DNA of 64,000 nt from contig CAJFCJ010000019.1 in the NCBI GenBank assembly GCA_904063045.1, forward strand, positions 3,354,684 through 3,418,683. The letters are read 5' to 3'. The stretch's first letter is position 1. Every line of letters starts with the position of its first letter. The position numbers and the translations under genes were made by a program. Below, in pieces: positions 1-10,665 of this stretch. Source of the DNA: Dimorphilus gyrociliatus. Taxonomy: Eukaryota; Annelida; Polychaeta; Dinophilidae. The notes beneath the pieces are model-generated. The model did not search any database. It saw only the letters and a list, made by a program, of their open reading frames with translations, and had not been told where the DNA came from.

Positions 1-26
1 CTAAATGATAAGAAAAATATGATTTT

Positions 27-1768
27 TTAGCCATTTGTTAAATCATATAAATTAATTAACGCACCTGCTAAGGCTACAAATCTCATAAATTTTAATAATT
101 CTAAAATGTATGTTCTGTAGGTGGATCCATTCCAATTTGGTAGAAATTCCAGTAGAAACTCAACGCAAACGGGAAAAAGTTCCTACAAAAGGAATGATTA
201 ATAAAATATCTCGTGGAATTTTTATTAAAGAAATAATACCAATAAATATGAGGTAAATTCGGTAACATGCTTTAATAAAATGCCGTGTTCTCTAATCTCA
301 TCATCAGGACTTTGTACGATAACTATAATAATCGGAATAGAGTAATATTTAGTGGTCTGAATCTTTTTCGTTACCATCCAGTAAAGCTTCTTTAAGCCAG
401 AAAGAAATTCGAGAAGGTATACTAGGATCGGGATGAACGGATAGAACGTAGTAAAAATGTTCTTGTTGCAACAGAGAAGCCATTTGACAAGGTAGCTATG
501 TAATGGTTCCAATATAAAAAACCATGAATTATTATATAGTATGATAGGAATTCACCTCTATGTCTAGGAAGTGTCTCGTGTTTAGGAGATCATCTAAATT
601 TTTTATATCAATTACTGATCTAACTTCATTCTTGCTCACACGTTCCTCAACGTATCTGGACTGTTTTTGTGGCATTTGTAGAGATGGTAATGTCATAATT
701 TTGGCTTTCTTCTTAATCTAAAGTTTCAGAAATATCGTATTTATTGCAAATATTCAATAGCTGAAAGGAAATAAAGAGTTACTGGAGATAAGATATTGTC
801 AACAGCATTCAGTGGAGTATTCTTGTCACTTCTTAAATTCTCATTTTTATGTTGAATAGACAGAAAATCGTTTCGCCATCTTTTGTTAGTCAAATTGAAG
901 AAAGCCTTAGCAAAGGTATAGTTGATTAAAATATCATTTATAAAATTGATAAATATACCTTTCGACCGGTTTTTAAAGAAATGGTTATCATTGATGGCTT
1001 GTAGAGTTTATAAATTGAAAGTAAACCTATTAATCCTGGTTCATTGCCCTATTAAGAAAACTTGTAATTACTAATTGAAATAAGAGGACAACTAGAATAA
1101 TTACTGCTCGTTTACGAATTTTTAGAAGCTCTTGAATTCTGTAATAAGTAACATCCTTCCTTCGTGTCAGCCTATATAATATCTGGCATAGTTTGGCTCT
1201 CTGAAATACAAAATACATTTATATAGATGATTATAGTTTAAGATTGTCTTACCAATGGATCACAGCCAACGGAATTAAAGACAACTTCATATAATCTATG
1301 AACGGGTGACATATCATCAACAGCATTAAATACTATAACGATCCAGGTTACTAGCTTTTTCTAGAATAGATACGAATAAAGTAGATAACAATTTTGTTTA
1401 TAATAATTCAAACCTTAATAATCATTGGTACAGTATTTATAGTCAAAGTTCCAATAGCGTGAACTATTGTTGAGCTCTGTACGTAATTGGCAGGGAGACA
1501 AGAGCGCAAAAGTTTTCCAATGACTGATGTTTCTGTACGAAAAGTTTTTCTCGAGTAAAATTTTAAGTAATATCATCAATATATTTTACTTACGCCATCT
1601 ATTTAATGACACAATGCAGATTATGGAATGAATTAAATCAGGTGAGAGACCATGCGAAAGACCATAATTTGTTACAGTTTTTAAATGTCGCTCATATTCC
1701 AAAGACTTTGATAAATTACTAAAAGCATATGATTTAGATTCTTGCTTAGCCTTGACGGAAGCTGTCAT
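27..1768 (-). CDS. CENPI: CENP-I-like (Mis6) centromere protein
   Basis: Multi-exon gene on the minus strand, ATG at 1768 and a probable stop at 27-29. Its exons read like the vertebrate CENP-I N-terminal half: a start with ERHLKTVTNYGLSHGLSPD, an exon with LYEVVFNSVGCDPL, then AKLCQILYRLTRRKDV followed by LLSIYKLYKPSMITISLK. These keep the order and spacing of the human LYGFFFA...LLYLLTKKENV...LLSLYKFFAPALISV blocks. The last exons (about 27-512) are helical and hydrophobic. CENP-I belongs to the constitutive centromere-associated network (CENP-H/I/K/M) that links CENP-A chromatin to the outer kinetochore. The human protein has about 65 more N-terminal residues; here the ORF starts just before the first conserved block. 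Exon borders in 27-230 are uncertain. Confidence 0.82.
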
Positions 1769-2874
1769 CAGTTTAATTAATTTTAGACACCTTTTATCAC
1801 AATTAAAATATTTTTATTACTTTCATAAAAATATCTCACTCCCTCCGAGCATGCAATAAAGTCAGGCTCTTCAACTCTATCTTGGCTAATTTCAGTCATA
1901 TTCAAAGCTTAAGTGAAAATTCCGAATATCACCAGTTACTGCATTTATAAATCAAATGAACAATCTGAATATTGAGAAATGCTAAAATCAAACAAATATA
2001 TATATATACACTGAATATGCTTTCAGATAATAAAAAAAGCAAAGTTTCTAATGAAATGAAACGTAAACAATCACATCCAGTCTGGTAACAAGGAAACTAT
2101 ATTCTTATTATACAAAAATCCGTCCGATTATTCTCACCTTGGAAGATGCAGTAAAAATTTAATAAATCCTTTAAAGAAAATCACGTTAAAAAAGGTATTA
2201 TTAGCAGATGAAATCGAGTAAACTCTACCAAAATATTTCCCAATTTTACCGCGTAATATTTCAAAACCAACACGACTTCCGGCTCCGTTAGGAAATCGAT
2301 TTCAATCGATTTAATCGAATATATACAAAAGAGCATATCGATTCTTTCAAATAAGAGGAATACCCTTATTATTATTATTATTATTAAATAATAATTAAAG
2401 AAACACTTAAATATTATTGAAGGTTCTCAAATAACAATTTTATTATATTGTATTCTGTGTTTAAATTTAAGTACTCAACACTAAAAATAATTAATTTATT
2501 GCTATAAAAGTATTCAAACGAAAACATCATATAAAAAAAACTTTCACAATATGTTCGTAGAAGAAAATAATCTAAAATTTATATTGTTAATTTATTATCA
2601 AAATTCATTTAAAACATAGAAATGTCTTATATAACTCTCAGCATTTAACAATAGATCGATTTTATCCGGATAGCTCGCTAGTAAATATAATACTTCAGTT
2701 GCGTATTACATTTCAATACTTTTTAAATAAGACAACTAATTATATTATTTCTGTTCTGTATACATTTATATATATTGTTGATTTATTATCTTGTACGAAG
2801 ATAATTTGATTAATTCCAATTTTATATTCTATGATCGGTGGTAATTTTGAAAAGAAATTCAAGCTAAAGAAAGC
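1769..2874. other. Intergenic AT-rich region
   Basis: No coding exon recognised between the 5' end of the CENP-I-like gene and the 3' end of the STAP-like gene. It holds an (ATT)n run near 2366-2386 and otherwise A/T-rich sequence. The first few hundred bases should contain the CENP-I promoter. Confidence 0.5.
2366..2386. repeat. (TTA)n microsatellite
   Basis: About seven TTA units in tandem, read directly from the sequence. Confidence 0.9.
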
Positions 2875-5347
2875 TTACGGCGTCTTTGCCTCTTCGGCGT
2901 TTGAATAGATTTGTTCCTTTTTCTGTGCTAAACGTTGGCGTAGTTCGTCGTGAAAAGTTAAACCGTTTGCAGTAGCTACGTTCATTCGATTTTGAATTGA
3001 ATTTGAAGCTTGATCAGCTTTAGTCGTAGGCGTACTGTTTTTACCCAAAACAGGATGACCATCCGGCAGGGGAGGAGGAGGGTCATTTGTATTATTCACC
3101 TTCGAAGTTTGTCGAAGATTCCTGCTTGCTTCCCCAACTATAGATTATTAGAAGAAAACTATTAGTTTCGAGCAGATAATAAAACAAAATTCAACTAACT
3201 AAGTTGGGAAAAATCAGATTTCGGCGAAGCTGATACCTCATCTCTACCTCGTGTTGGTGCTATAATAATCATTCTTATCATTTTTCATTTCGTATTCATT
3301 AGTCAAAGCAAACTTACTCGATTCTTTGTTATCTAATATAGGACGATTATTAGCTTCTAAATATTCGGTATCAGCATCGGAACTTCTACGCCAATTTTCG
3401 GATGGGTCAATAGGATCTTCAAATCCACTATCAGTTGGACTAAATCGTTTATGTCTGCCTTCTTCTTTTAAGAAGCCAATTTCTTTTAGGTTATTTGTTG
3501 TCATGGCAGAGATATCTCGGCCAATAATTTTAACAAAAAAATTCATTACGTCACTCAGGCACGCCATTTCGTCGTGAGGATTTTCAACATTTAATTTATA
3601 GCCGTCTCCGTGAGGCTTAACTTCATAGTGATTGAGTTGTGTTCCACTAAAGTTATTTATAGAATAAAACGTTAGAAATAAAGCATTTGTAGTGTGTATC
3701 ATAACTTACTCTTTCTTATCTCTTCTAACAGATATTACGTAGCTCCTAGAGCTTTTGAAAGTTACACTTTCCCTCATAAGTACATTACCAAATCTCTTTC
3801 CCAACATTAAAATAGCTTCGGCATCGTCCCTTGAACAGCCTTCGAAAAACCAACTAAAAAGAGATTAAGTACTTAAAAAGAAAATCTTCGTTAAGCCTTC
3901 AAATGCAAATTTTAAGCTACATTTAATGTTTAAAAAAATTTAATAACTACAAGTCAATGAATACAGCATATATTACAACTACATGCAAAAAAAGAAAAAG
4001 AAAAATAAAGAAAGAAATGTGAGCTTACCTTGGAACAGTTTGATTTCTTTCGACTCTATAGAATTTATGCGCATGCATCGTCTGAAAAAAGAGTGTTTAG
4101 TGAATGAACAACGCTATAGCATTCTCTTTGTAGTCCTATTATAAGAATATAGAATTGTTTAATAATATTTCCTATTTTTTTTCTACGCTCGTGCCTTATC
4201 GATGTAACTTCGTTGCCAATTACTTAAAAAGAGCACGAAAAATAAAAGCCAATTGATATTCTTAAATGTTACTATAAAAAAAAGAAAAATCAAACTTTTG
4301 CTTTTTGTTGAAATTGTGGAATTGGAGTTCCGTATTGACGAGAGAATTCTTCGTACGTTCCTCCTAAACTTCTCATTGGTACAGATACATTAATACCTAA
4401 TTCTCGGGAAGAATTCGGCCGTCTTCGGAAAGCTTCGGTTCTATGTTGACGTCTACCCGTTGGGTCATCGTGATTTTCTTTATTGCCGTCATAATTAATT
4501 CTTAAGTTTGAGGTTGCACCGACAGTTTTTCGCCAAACGTGAGATTGTATCATTGGTTCACTTTGTCGTTTTCTCATGTTTTGCCGTGAATGCGCCCCCG
4601 CATAATCTTCATCATCATCCTCCCTATCATGTCTAGGTGAGTGCTTTATTCCCGAAACGAAAGGCGCAATAGTTCTTCGAATGTTTGAAATCTTGTCAAA
4701 AGTAAGACGAATATCTTGTGGTACATCACCCTATTGTTCAATTTTATATGACGAACGTTATAATAAAAAAAAAACTATTCAGTTCGCTTTCTCTCTTTTG
4801 CCCTACCTTACTTAACCCATATATAAAACCTCTCCAAGTTTCACCGAGTACTTCATTATCGAACTGTTTTTATTTGTAGAACATATTATTTTTTTTATTT
4901 TACTGACACTTCTCAGTTAATATGTTACCTTAAATTTATTAATTTTTTTCGTTCCATTATGAGCTATCGTTACTAATTCAAACTTATACTTTTTATGCTT
5001 GTCTACCGAAACATTTCGTACTTCAGATTGTAAATTTACAGTAAGCGTTCCCTTATGCTGCTTGTAAGTAAATTAATCAATTTTTTTATCATATAGAACA
5101 TCTGTTTACGAATTTCTGCACATACTGCTTCATAATCTCGGAAACCGTTGCCACTGTCAAAAACGAATATGACATTCCCTCTTAATACCAACCAATAGTT
5201 TTTCCAATCCTTTTTAAAGATAAAGTTATTTAAAAGCGCTTAGTTAAAAAAAAAACTGTTGAAAAGGCAATAAAATACCTTGCTACTAGGCGTTTTATGT
5301 TGTGCGTATGATTCCAAATATTTAGGTAGCGATGATAAATCTGACAT
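2875..5347 (-). CDS. STAP-like PH-SH2 signal-transducing adaptor
   Basis: Minus-strand gene of about nine exons, ATG at 5347. After a short leader a PH domain begins (DWKNYWLVLRGNVIFVFDS) and ends near the exon with ETWRGFIYGLSK, whose WRGFI motif matches STAP proteins. A linker rich in acidic and Arg/Asn residues follows. The SH2 domain then reads WFFEGCSRDDAEAIL, VLMRES (the phosphotyrosine-binding Arg is present) and HYEVKPHGDGYKL. The tail at 2875-3300 carries DPPPPLPDGHP, a possible SH3 ligand, and a final DELRQRLAQKKEQ helix. STAP1/2 are cytoplasmic adaptors downstream of tyrosine kinases. PH-linker-SH2 order and the WRGF motif support the family; one-to-one orthology is not established. 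Splicing after the linker exon near 4290 relies on a weak GTTTGA donor and is inferred. Confidence 0.75.
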
Positions 5348-6026
5348 GCTTGGTAGTGAGTGGCGAGTTTAATACCACTTTAAATTTTCTCGATGCGAAT
5401 CAACAAGATTTCTTGTTTCCATTAATTGTCTCGGGGGCAAGCCGTGTGGCTATTATACAAGTTTCCACCTGATTCGTGTGGCTCCCGTTCCACTTGATTG
5501 GATTTAAAAATGTCGGTAGAAGGCGCATCGTTCTTCAATAAATAATATTGATCTGTACTTGAAAGACGTTATTGTTAAGTGGAACTCCTATTAATATGGC
5601 AAAGTAAACAGATATATTTTATTATCTCATTTATATCAAATTCCAGTAGTACAGAAATTTTAATAATATAGAAAGAGATTTTCGCCTTTAATACTACTCT
5701 GAAGAATTATTCTAAATCAATAGCTCTAGCCGCCTCTTTTTCAAATTCGTTTCTACTCACAATCTAGTCTTGAAGTGTCCTGACCGAAACACTCGGGCCG
5801 CAATCGCATATAATTCTAATAATTTTCCTAATTAAATAAACTTACGAAGACTTCAAAACGGCTTTCCTAATTAAACTATCTAGAAGTCAAACTAGTTAGC
5901 ATAAACTCAGCTTTCACCATGTTGAATAAGCATGGTATTTATTTGTGTGAGTGATAATGTAATGAAATTTTTGCAGACATTTTTCTTTCTTCTGGATATC
6001 AACTTTTAAGTCGTAATTTTCGAAAA
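5348..6026. promoter_or_regulatory. Divergent intergenic region between STAP-like gene and BOLA1
   Basis: 679 nt separate the start codons of two genes read in opposite directions, so both promoters must lie here. No TATA box or other specific element could be assigned with confidence. Confidence 0.4.
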
Positions 6027-6483
6027 ATGGCAACTGAAAATGCTGGTCCTATTCAAATAATTATGGAAAAGAAATTAAAGGATTTCTTTTTACCATCTCA
6101 CTTGGAAGTAATAAACGAAAGTTATATGCATAACGTTCCCAAAGGCAGTGAATCACATTTCAAGGTTGTTGTAGTATCCGAAAAGTTTAACGCAATACCT
6201 TTAATCAAAGTACGTCTATAACTTATTTTATTCGTCATATATTTGTAAGTAATTTATACTACTAAAGCGGCACAGACTTGTTCATGAGGCTATAGATGAA
6301 GAAATCAAGGACGCCATTCATGCACTAACTATCGTTGTAAGCAAACTAATTTTATAAAAACAACATTATTCTGTTCTATTTATTCCTATTATCCTTTCAC
6401 AGGCCAAAACTCCAAATCAATGGGAAAGTTCAGGGCAAAAAGTCGATCCATCTCCGCGTTGCTTAGGAGGCTCTAAAAATTGA
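6027..6483 (+). CDS. BOLA1: BolA-like protein 1
   Basis: Three exons (6027-6209, 6268-6336, 6403-6483) give a 110-residue protein, the normal size for a small BolA. The BolA core is clear: [12 protein letters not shown], then [12 protein letters not shown] with the conserved His of the RHRLVHEAL motif, then HALTIVAKTPNQW. The C-terminal PRCLGGSKN tail is typical of animal BOLA1 (PPCLGG in human). BOLA1 is a mitochondrial partner of monothiol glutaredoxin GLRX5 in iron-sulfur cluster handling. An in-frame stop lies just upstream of this ATG, so a longer presequence from this exon is excluded. Splice junctions are canonical GT-AG and keep frame. Confidence 0.95.
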
Positions 6484-6765
6484 TATACTTCTGTATGATA
6501 TCGTATTACAGATAGAGGGGAAGTTAAAGTTCTAAAGTTCAATATGAAAACGTATTATGACGAACTATTTTACAAGCCAAACTTTAACGAAATATATATA
6601 ACCACGCCAATTTGATAGTTTGATTCTTTTTGAATATACAATATATTGTATAGTAAGTAAAATCACTTCCGAATTAAAACATAAAACTCATTAGACAGAG
6701 AAACGATCGAACGCCACGAATGGATTAATGAATACATTGTTTCCTGGTATTGAATTGGAGAATTT

Positions 6766-9132
6766 CTATGGAAACTGTTCTAGGTGCTTTAGGTTTTCGC
6801 GTATTAGATTTTCAACTATTCCTATTTGTAAAAAAGAAAACATGATTAGTAATATGTTGTGTATTGATCTTAAATTTGAATATTTATTCTTACGATTGGC
6901 GTTTATTAGATGATTATCTTTCAGAAGGTATGACAATACTTCAATACTACCTCCATGCATTTCCATCCATTTTTCGAAAGCTTGCCTCAGCCTTTGAGGA
7001 ACCGATTTCGTTTGCTTTAGCTTATCTTCAAAATCAGAAGTTAATTGTAATTGTTCAACAATTTTCTCCCAATTGGACTGAACAGAGCTGTCAAAGGTTA
7101 TACAATGAACTGCCTTTTGTAATAGGGAACGTTCACGCGCACGCCTATCGTCTTCTTTGTACGTCTGAAAATTCTCTGATAGTTGTTCTGTAGCCAATTA
7201 ATTGAAATAATTTAATTAAAGTGACTAAGCATTTAAAGAATTTAGTTTCAACAACCTGCCAACAGAATGTAGCCGTTATCTTGCAAGGCCTCGTACAATT
7301 GTTTACAGCCGGATTGTAGAAGAGTAGTCTGTTTAAACCACTGTTGAAGAGCTTTAAAACTCTTTTCCCGATGTGTACAATGTTCTAAGTTTATGGCGTT
7401 GATTCGAGCATCTGATAAATTTAAACTGGTAGCAATTGATCTCCATTTCAAAGCTGTTTCGTCAGAAATTTGTCTCAAATACTCTGACGTAAGAAAGCCT
7501 TTTTGCCTTATTTGAAAATCTACTTTATGGCAAGGAACGGTTCTGATATTATGCTGATGGACGGAAAATACAGCATTACAATTTTTCAATAATTAATAAC
7601 ATTGAGTCTTACTTTGGGAAGTTCAACTTTAACGTCGCAATGCGATTGATTTTCGCTTAGCAATTCAATTGTTCCATAGTAGTTTGGTCGACCTCTTTGT
7701 GCATACTTTTCATCAACTTTTAATTGACCTTCCATGCGCATAGTCTTCGATTGAAGAAATCTAAAAGGTTGGATTTCTTCAACTAATCGAACGTTCCCTT
7801 TAGACTTTAACTGTAATCTTTGTCCTTCCTTTAGACAAACCTCAATGGTCGAAGGCTCGTGAAAGCTAATAGTATATCCCCTTTCTTCCATTTTCACTAT
7901 TTCGTTATCTGTCTTTAGAAGTAATATTAATGAAATACTATCTCAATTCTACTAAATTAATAAATAAAAACCTCCTTTAAATTACAGCAAACAATAGCGA
8001 TATCTTCTGGATCATCTTCATGTTGCCTTATTAATATGTTAGCCAATTTTCTTCTTGTATTGAAGAGTTCTAAATTTCTCGCAACATTTCCAATATCAGT
8101 GTTAGACGTTCCATTTAATGTTTCAAAGAGGAAGATCTTCTTTATATTATGTTCAATGGGAAAAGTCACAATATCGTTATTAATTTCATATCTTATGTCA
8201 TCTCTTAAATGATAATTGTTTTTACTAGTCTTAGTTACTATTGATAGATTTTTACTTATTCTATTATCCACGCGAATGTTATTCGATTTTAGCTTCTTCG
8301 ATTGAAATGTTCCGGGTAAAGGCATACTTAAGATCATCGGTAGCTTTATAGTTGACGGTAAATTAAGATTGATCAAAGATGATGTATGACAAAGACTTTC
8401 AGACGATTTAAAATATTTTTTTATTTGGTTTATCATTTGTGGATTGTTTGGTAAAGGTTGCATTTCCACCTTTTCAATTTTTTCTTCACAGGCATCTTTT
8501 GGTATTTTCAAGGTAATTCTATTGTCGAGATAAGAAACTAAAGCTAACGCTTTGTTGCCTTTGACAAACGCACTCTCTACTCTTGATTTGTTTACTACGC
8601 ATAATTTTACAGATTTCATAAGAGTTTTCATACGACAATGGAAGAGTGGAATTTGTCCCGAATTAGATTCAAGAAAATCGAGTAATTTTGAATCTTTCAA
8701 TGGATAATAATCCTTCCATTCACCATTGGCTAGCACTCTAAGAACAATCTCTCTGGAGGATTTTTTACGATATCGTTGATGTGGAAATGATATAACAATA
8801 GGAAGCTCAAAATCTAAATTGTTGTCTCTCTTGTTTTCTATGCTGATAAGGTTACTAATAACATCAGCATTATCGTTGAACGGATTTTCTGCCAAAGTTT
8901 CGGATAGATTTTCAATAAGAGTACACTTTAATTCATGCTTGGCTAAATCATTTCTCATAGCTCTGATATAGCATCCAATTCCTGATTCAGTTAAATCCCC
9001 ATCGAGCTGGATGGAGTATCGATATAAGGGCCAATGCCGTGGATTTTTTATCCGTTTTAATTTCTTTTCATCTACTACATAGTTACTTTCCTCTTCTGAA
9101 TTTCCATCTTCAGTACTAGTTTTCTTTTCCAT
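6766..9132 (-). CDS. Protein with two C-terminal death domains (DTHD1-like)
   Basis: Minus-strand gene, ATG at 9132, stop at 6766-6768. A large first exon (7957-9132, about 390 aa) holds a mostly beta-type region; the next exon (7586-7897) has GYTISFHEPSTIEVCLKEGQ and LLSENQSHCDVKVELP, resembling the ZU5/UPA-type part of ankyrin/PIDD/DTHD1 proteins. Two death-fold modules follow: DETALKWRSIATSLNLSDARI...KALQQWFKQ and SNWEKIVEQLQLTSDFEDKL...RLRQAFEKWMEMHGG, each with the conserved W(R/E)xIA/V start and a late Trp. The last exon joins across an intron with donor GTAAGA to give NANRIVENLIREN, completing the final helix. DTHD1 is the closest family I can name, from memory and tentatively. A role in death-domain assemblies is inference. 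Confidence 0.65.
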
Positions 9133-9253
9133 AATAACTTTTCCGTTAAAAGTTATGCGAGGCGTTAAAAAGGCGATTTATAAATATTAAATAATCTTTG
9201 AAAATATTTTGCAAAGTTATGAAATTTTGGTTTCTTTGTTTTTTGTTGAAAAT

Positions 9254-9571
9254 CTAAGAAAATTCATATAAAAAATCTGATACAGAAAGATTATCATTAT
9301 TAAACGAGCTTACCAATGAGATAAACTTGAATGTTTTTTCCTTTTTAATTTCCCTGGATAATGTTTTAGGTGGTGAATGTCTTTTAATAAATAAATAATA
9401 TCCTTTAAAAGGATTGGAACTATCCTTTTCCTCAGGTAAATTCAAAAAAGCAAATGGCTTATGATCATCTAGCAACGTCGATGCATCAGTAAATACACTA
9501 TCAAATTGTTTTACTGTTATATCATTAGCTATCGATATTTTAATGGCTTGGATTAGGCGGTTGTAAACTAT
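9254..9571 (-). CDS. Unrecognised ORF, possible exon of an unknown gene
   Basis: An open frame of about 106 codons runs from roughly 9571 to a stop at 9254, reading DITVKQFDSVFTDASTLLDD, then NPFKGYYLFIKRHSPPKTL and KKEKTFKFISLVSS. Composition is protein-like, but the only strong ATG inside (9475) gives 73 aa, and an upstream ATG near 9610 is separated by an in-frame stop. A GTAAGC donor-like site follows FKFISL, so it may be an internal exon. It lies 5' of the double death-domain gene on the same strand and could be an alternative first exon of it or a separate small gene. No family recognised. Confidence 0.3.
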   Translation of the reverse strand: MVYNRLIQAIKISIANDITVKQFDSVFTDASTLLDDHKPFAFLNLPEEKDSSNPFKGYYLFIKRHSPPKTLSREIKKEKTFKFISLVSSFNNDNLSVSDFLYEFS

Positions 9572-10665
9572 GATAGAGTTCTATGTTACTTTGCTTTTGG
9601 TTGCCATGTTGACACTCGATCTATCTAGGTACAGAGATTGCATAGATAATTAACGCGCAGTTTTATCTATAGATAGTCTAATAATATTGGTTGACAGAGT
9701 CTCGTTTAAAGTTAATTCCAATAGTTTAAATTGTTCAATCATTTATCCAGAGTTTAAAAATTGCTGAATTTTGCATTTTCCTTTAAAGTATTTACGATTT
9801 CGACAAAGTATTTATTTAAAAGTTCTTATTAAATTCTCTCTCTCTCTCTCTCTCTCTCTCTTTGTTCAATCATCTCAATAAAAAAGAGGATATATTATAA
9901 ATAGTTAATTGTAAAAATCCTTAAAAAACTGATTTATTTCATAATTGATTCCGTAATTTTCTCTATTTACTACTATAAATATCAGAATTGATTCACATAA
10001 TAGTTTTTAATTGCCTGTATTAAAAACTTAAAAGTTAAACTATTTGTCTCTCTACTTGGACGAATGAAACAAAGCATGAATTAAAATATATAAATCACAA
10101 GAAATCGTGATGTTTAAAATAAATACAGTGATATAATTCAGGTGATATAATAAAGATACTTTAAAAAACTCAGGATATCTAAGATTATTAATAATTCTAT
10201 AAATTTGAATAATACTCTTATCTTTTAAATAAGAGAAATATGTTTTAAAAAGCGAATAACAAATATGATAATGTTATTAGGCCTTTTTATTCTCTCCTTT
10301 AATTGAAAAATATAAACACAAAAGAACACAGAAACAGCATTCAAGTGAAGGCTGAGAATAGAATTTTAAAGAAATTAATTAAGATATTCTAATAAAATAT
10401 TTAAATATTTATTGATCGAAATAAAAAAACATGAATATTAATGAAAAATTTATAATTTAAAACAAAGTTTTGAATATTTCTAACTGTAAGCTTTCGTAAA
10501 ACAATTATACGAGTAACGAAATTGGAATGTATTCCGCCATTTGTCGCCTAGCAACAGCGTAAGCGCAAGCCGATAAAATTGATCAATTAGCAGATAGTAT
10601 GTTCAGGAGCTGAATGATTCACTTTAAAATGACTTATTGATCATATTGCGGGGAGTCACAAATTC
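9572..10665. other. Intergenic region with CT microsatellite
   Basis: No exon recognised. It contains the (CT)n tract at 9834-9861 and AT-rich sequence, and includes the upstream region of the coiled-coil gene at 10666. Confidence 0.5.
9834..9861. repeat. (CT)n microsatellite
   Basis: About 13-14 CT units in tandem, read directly. Confidence 0.95.
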
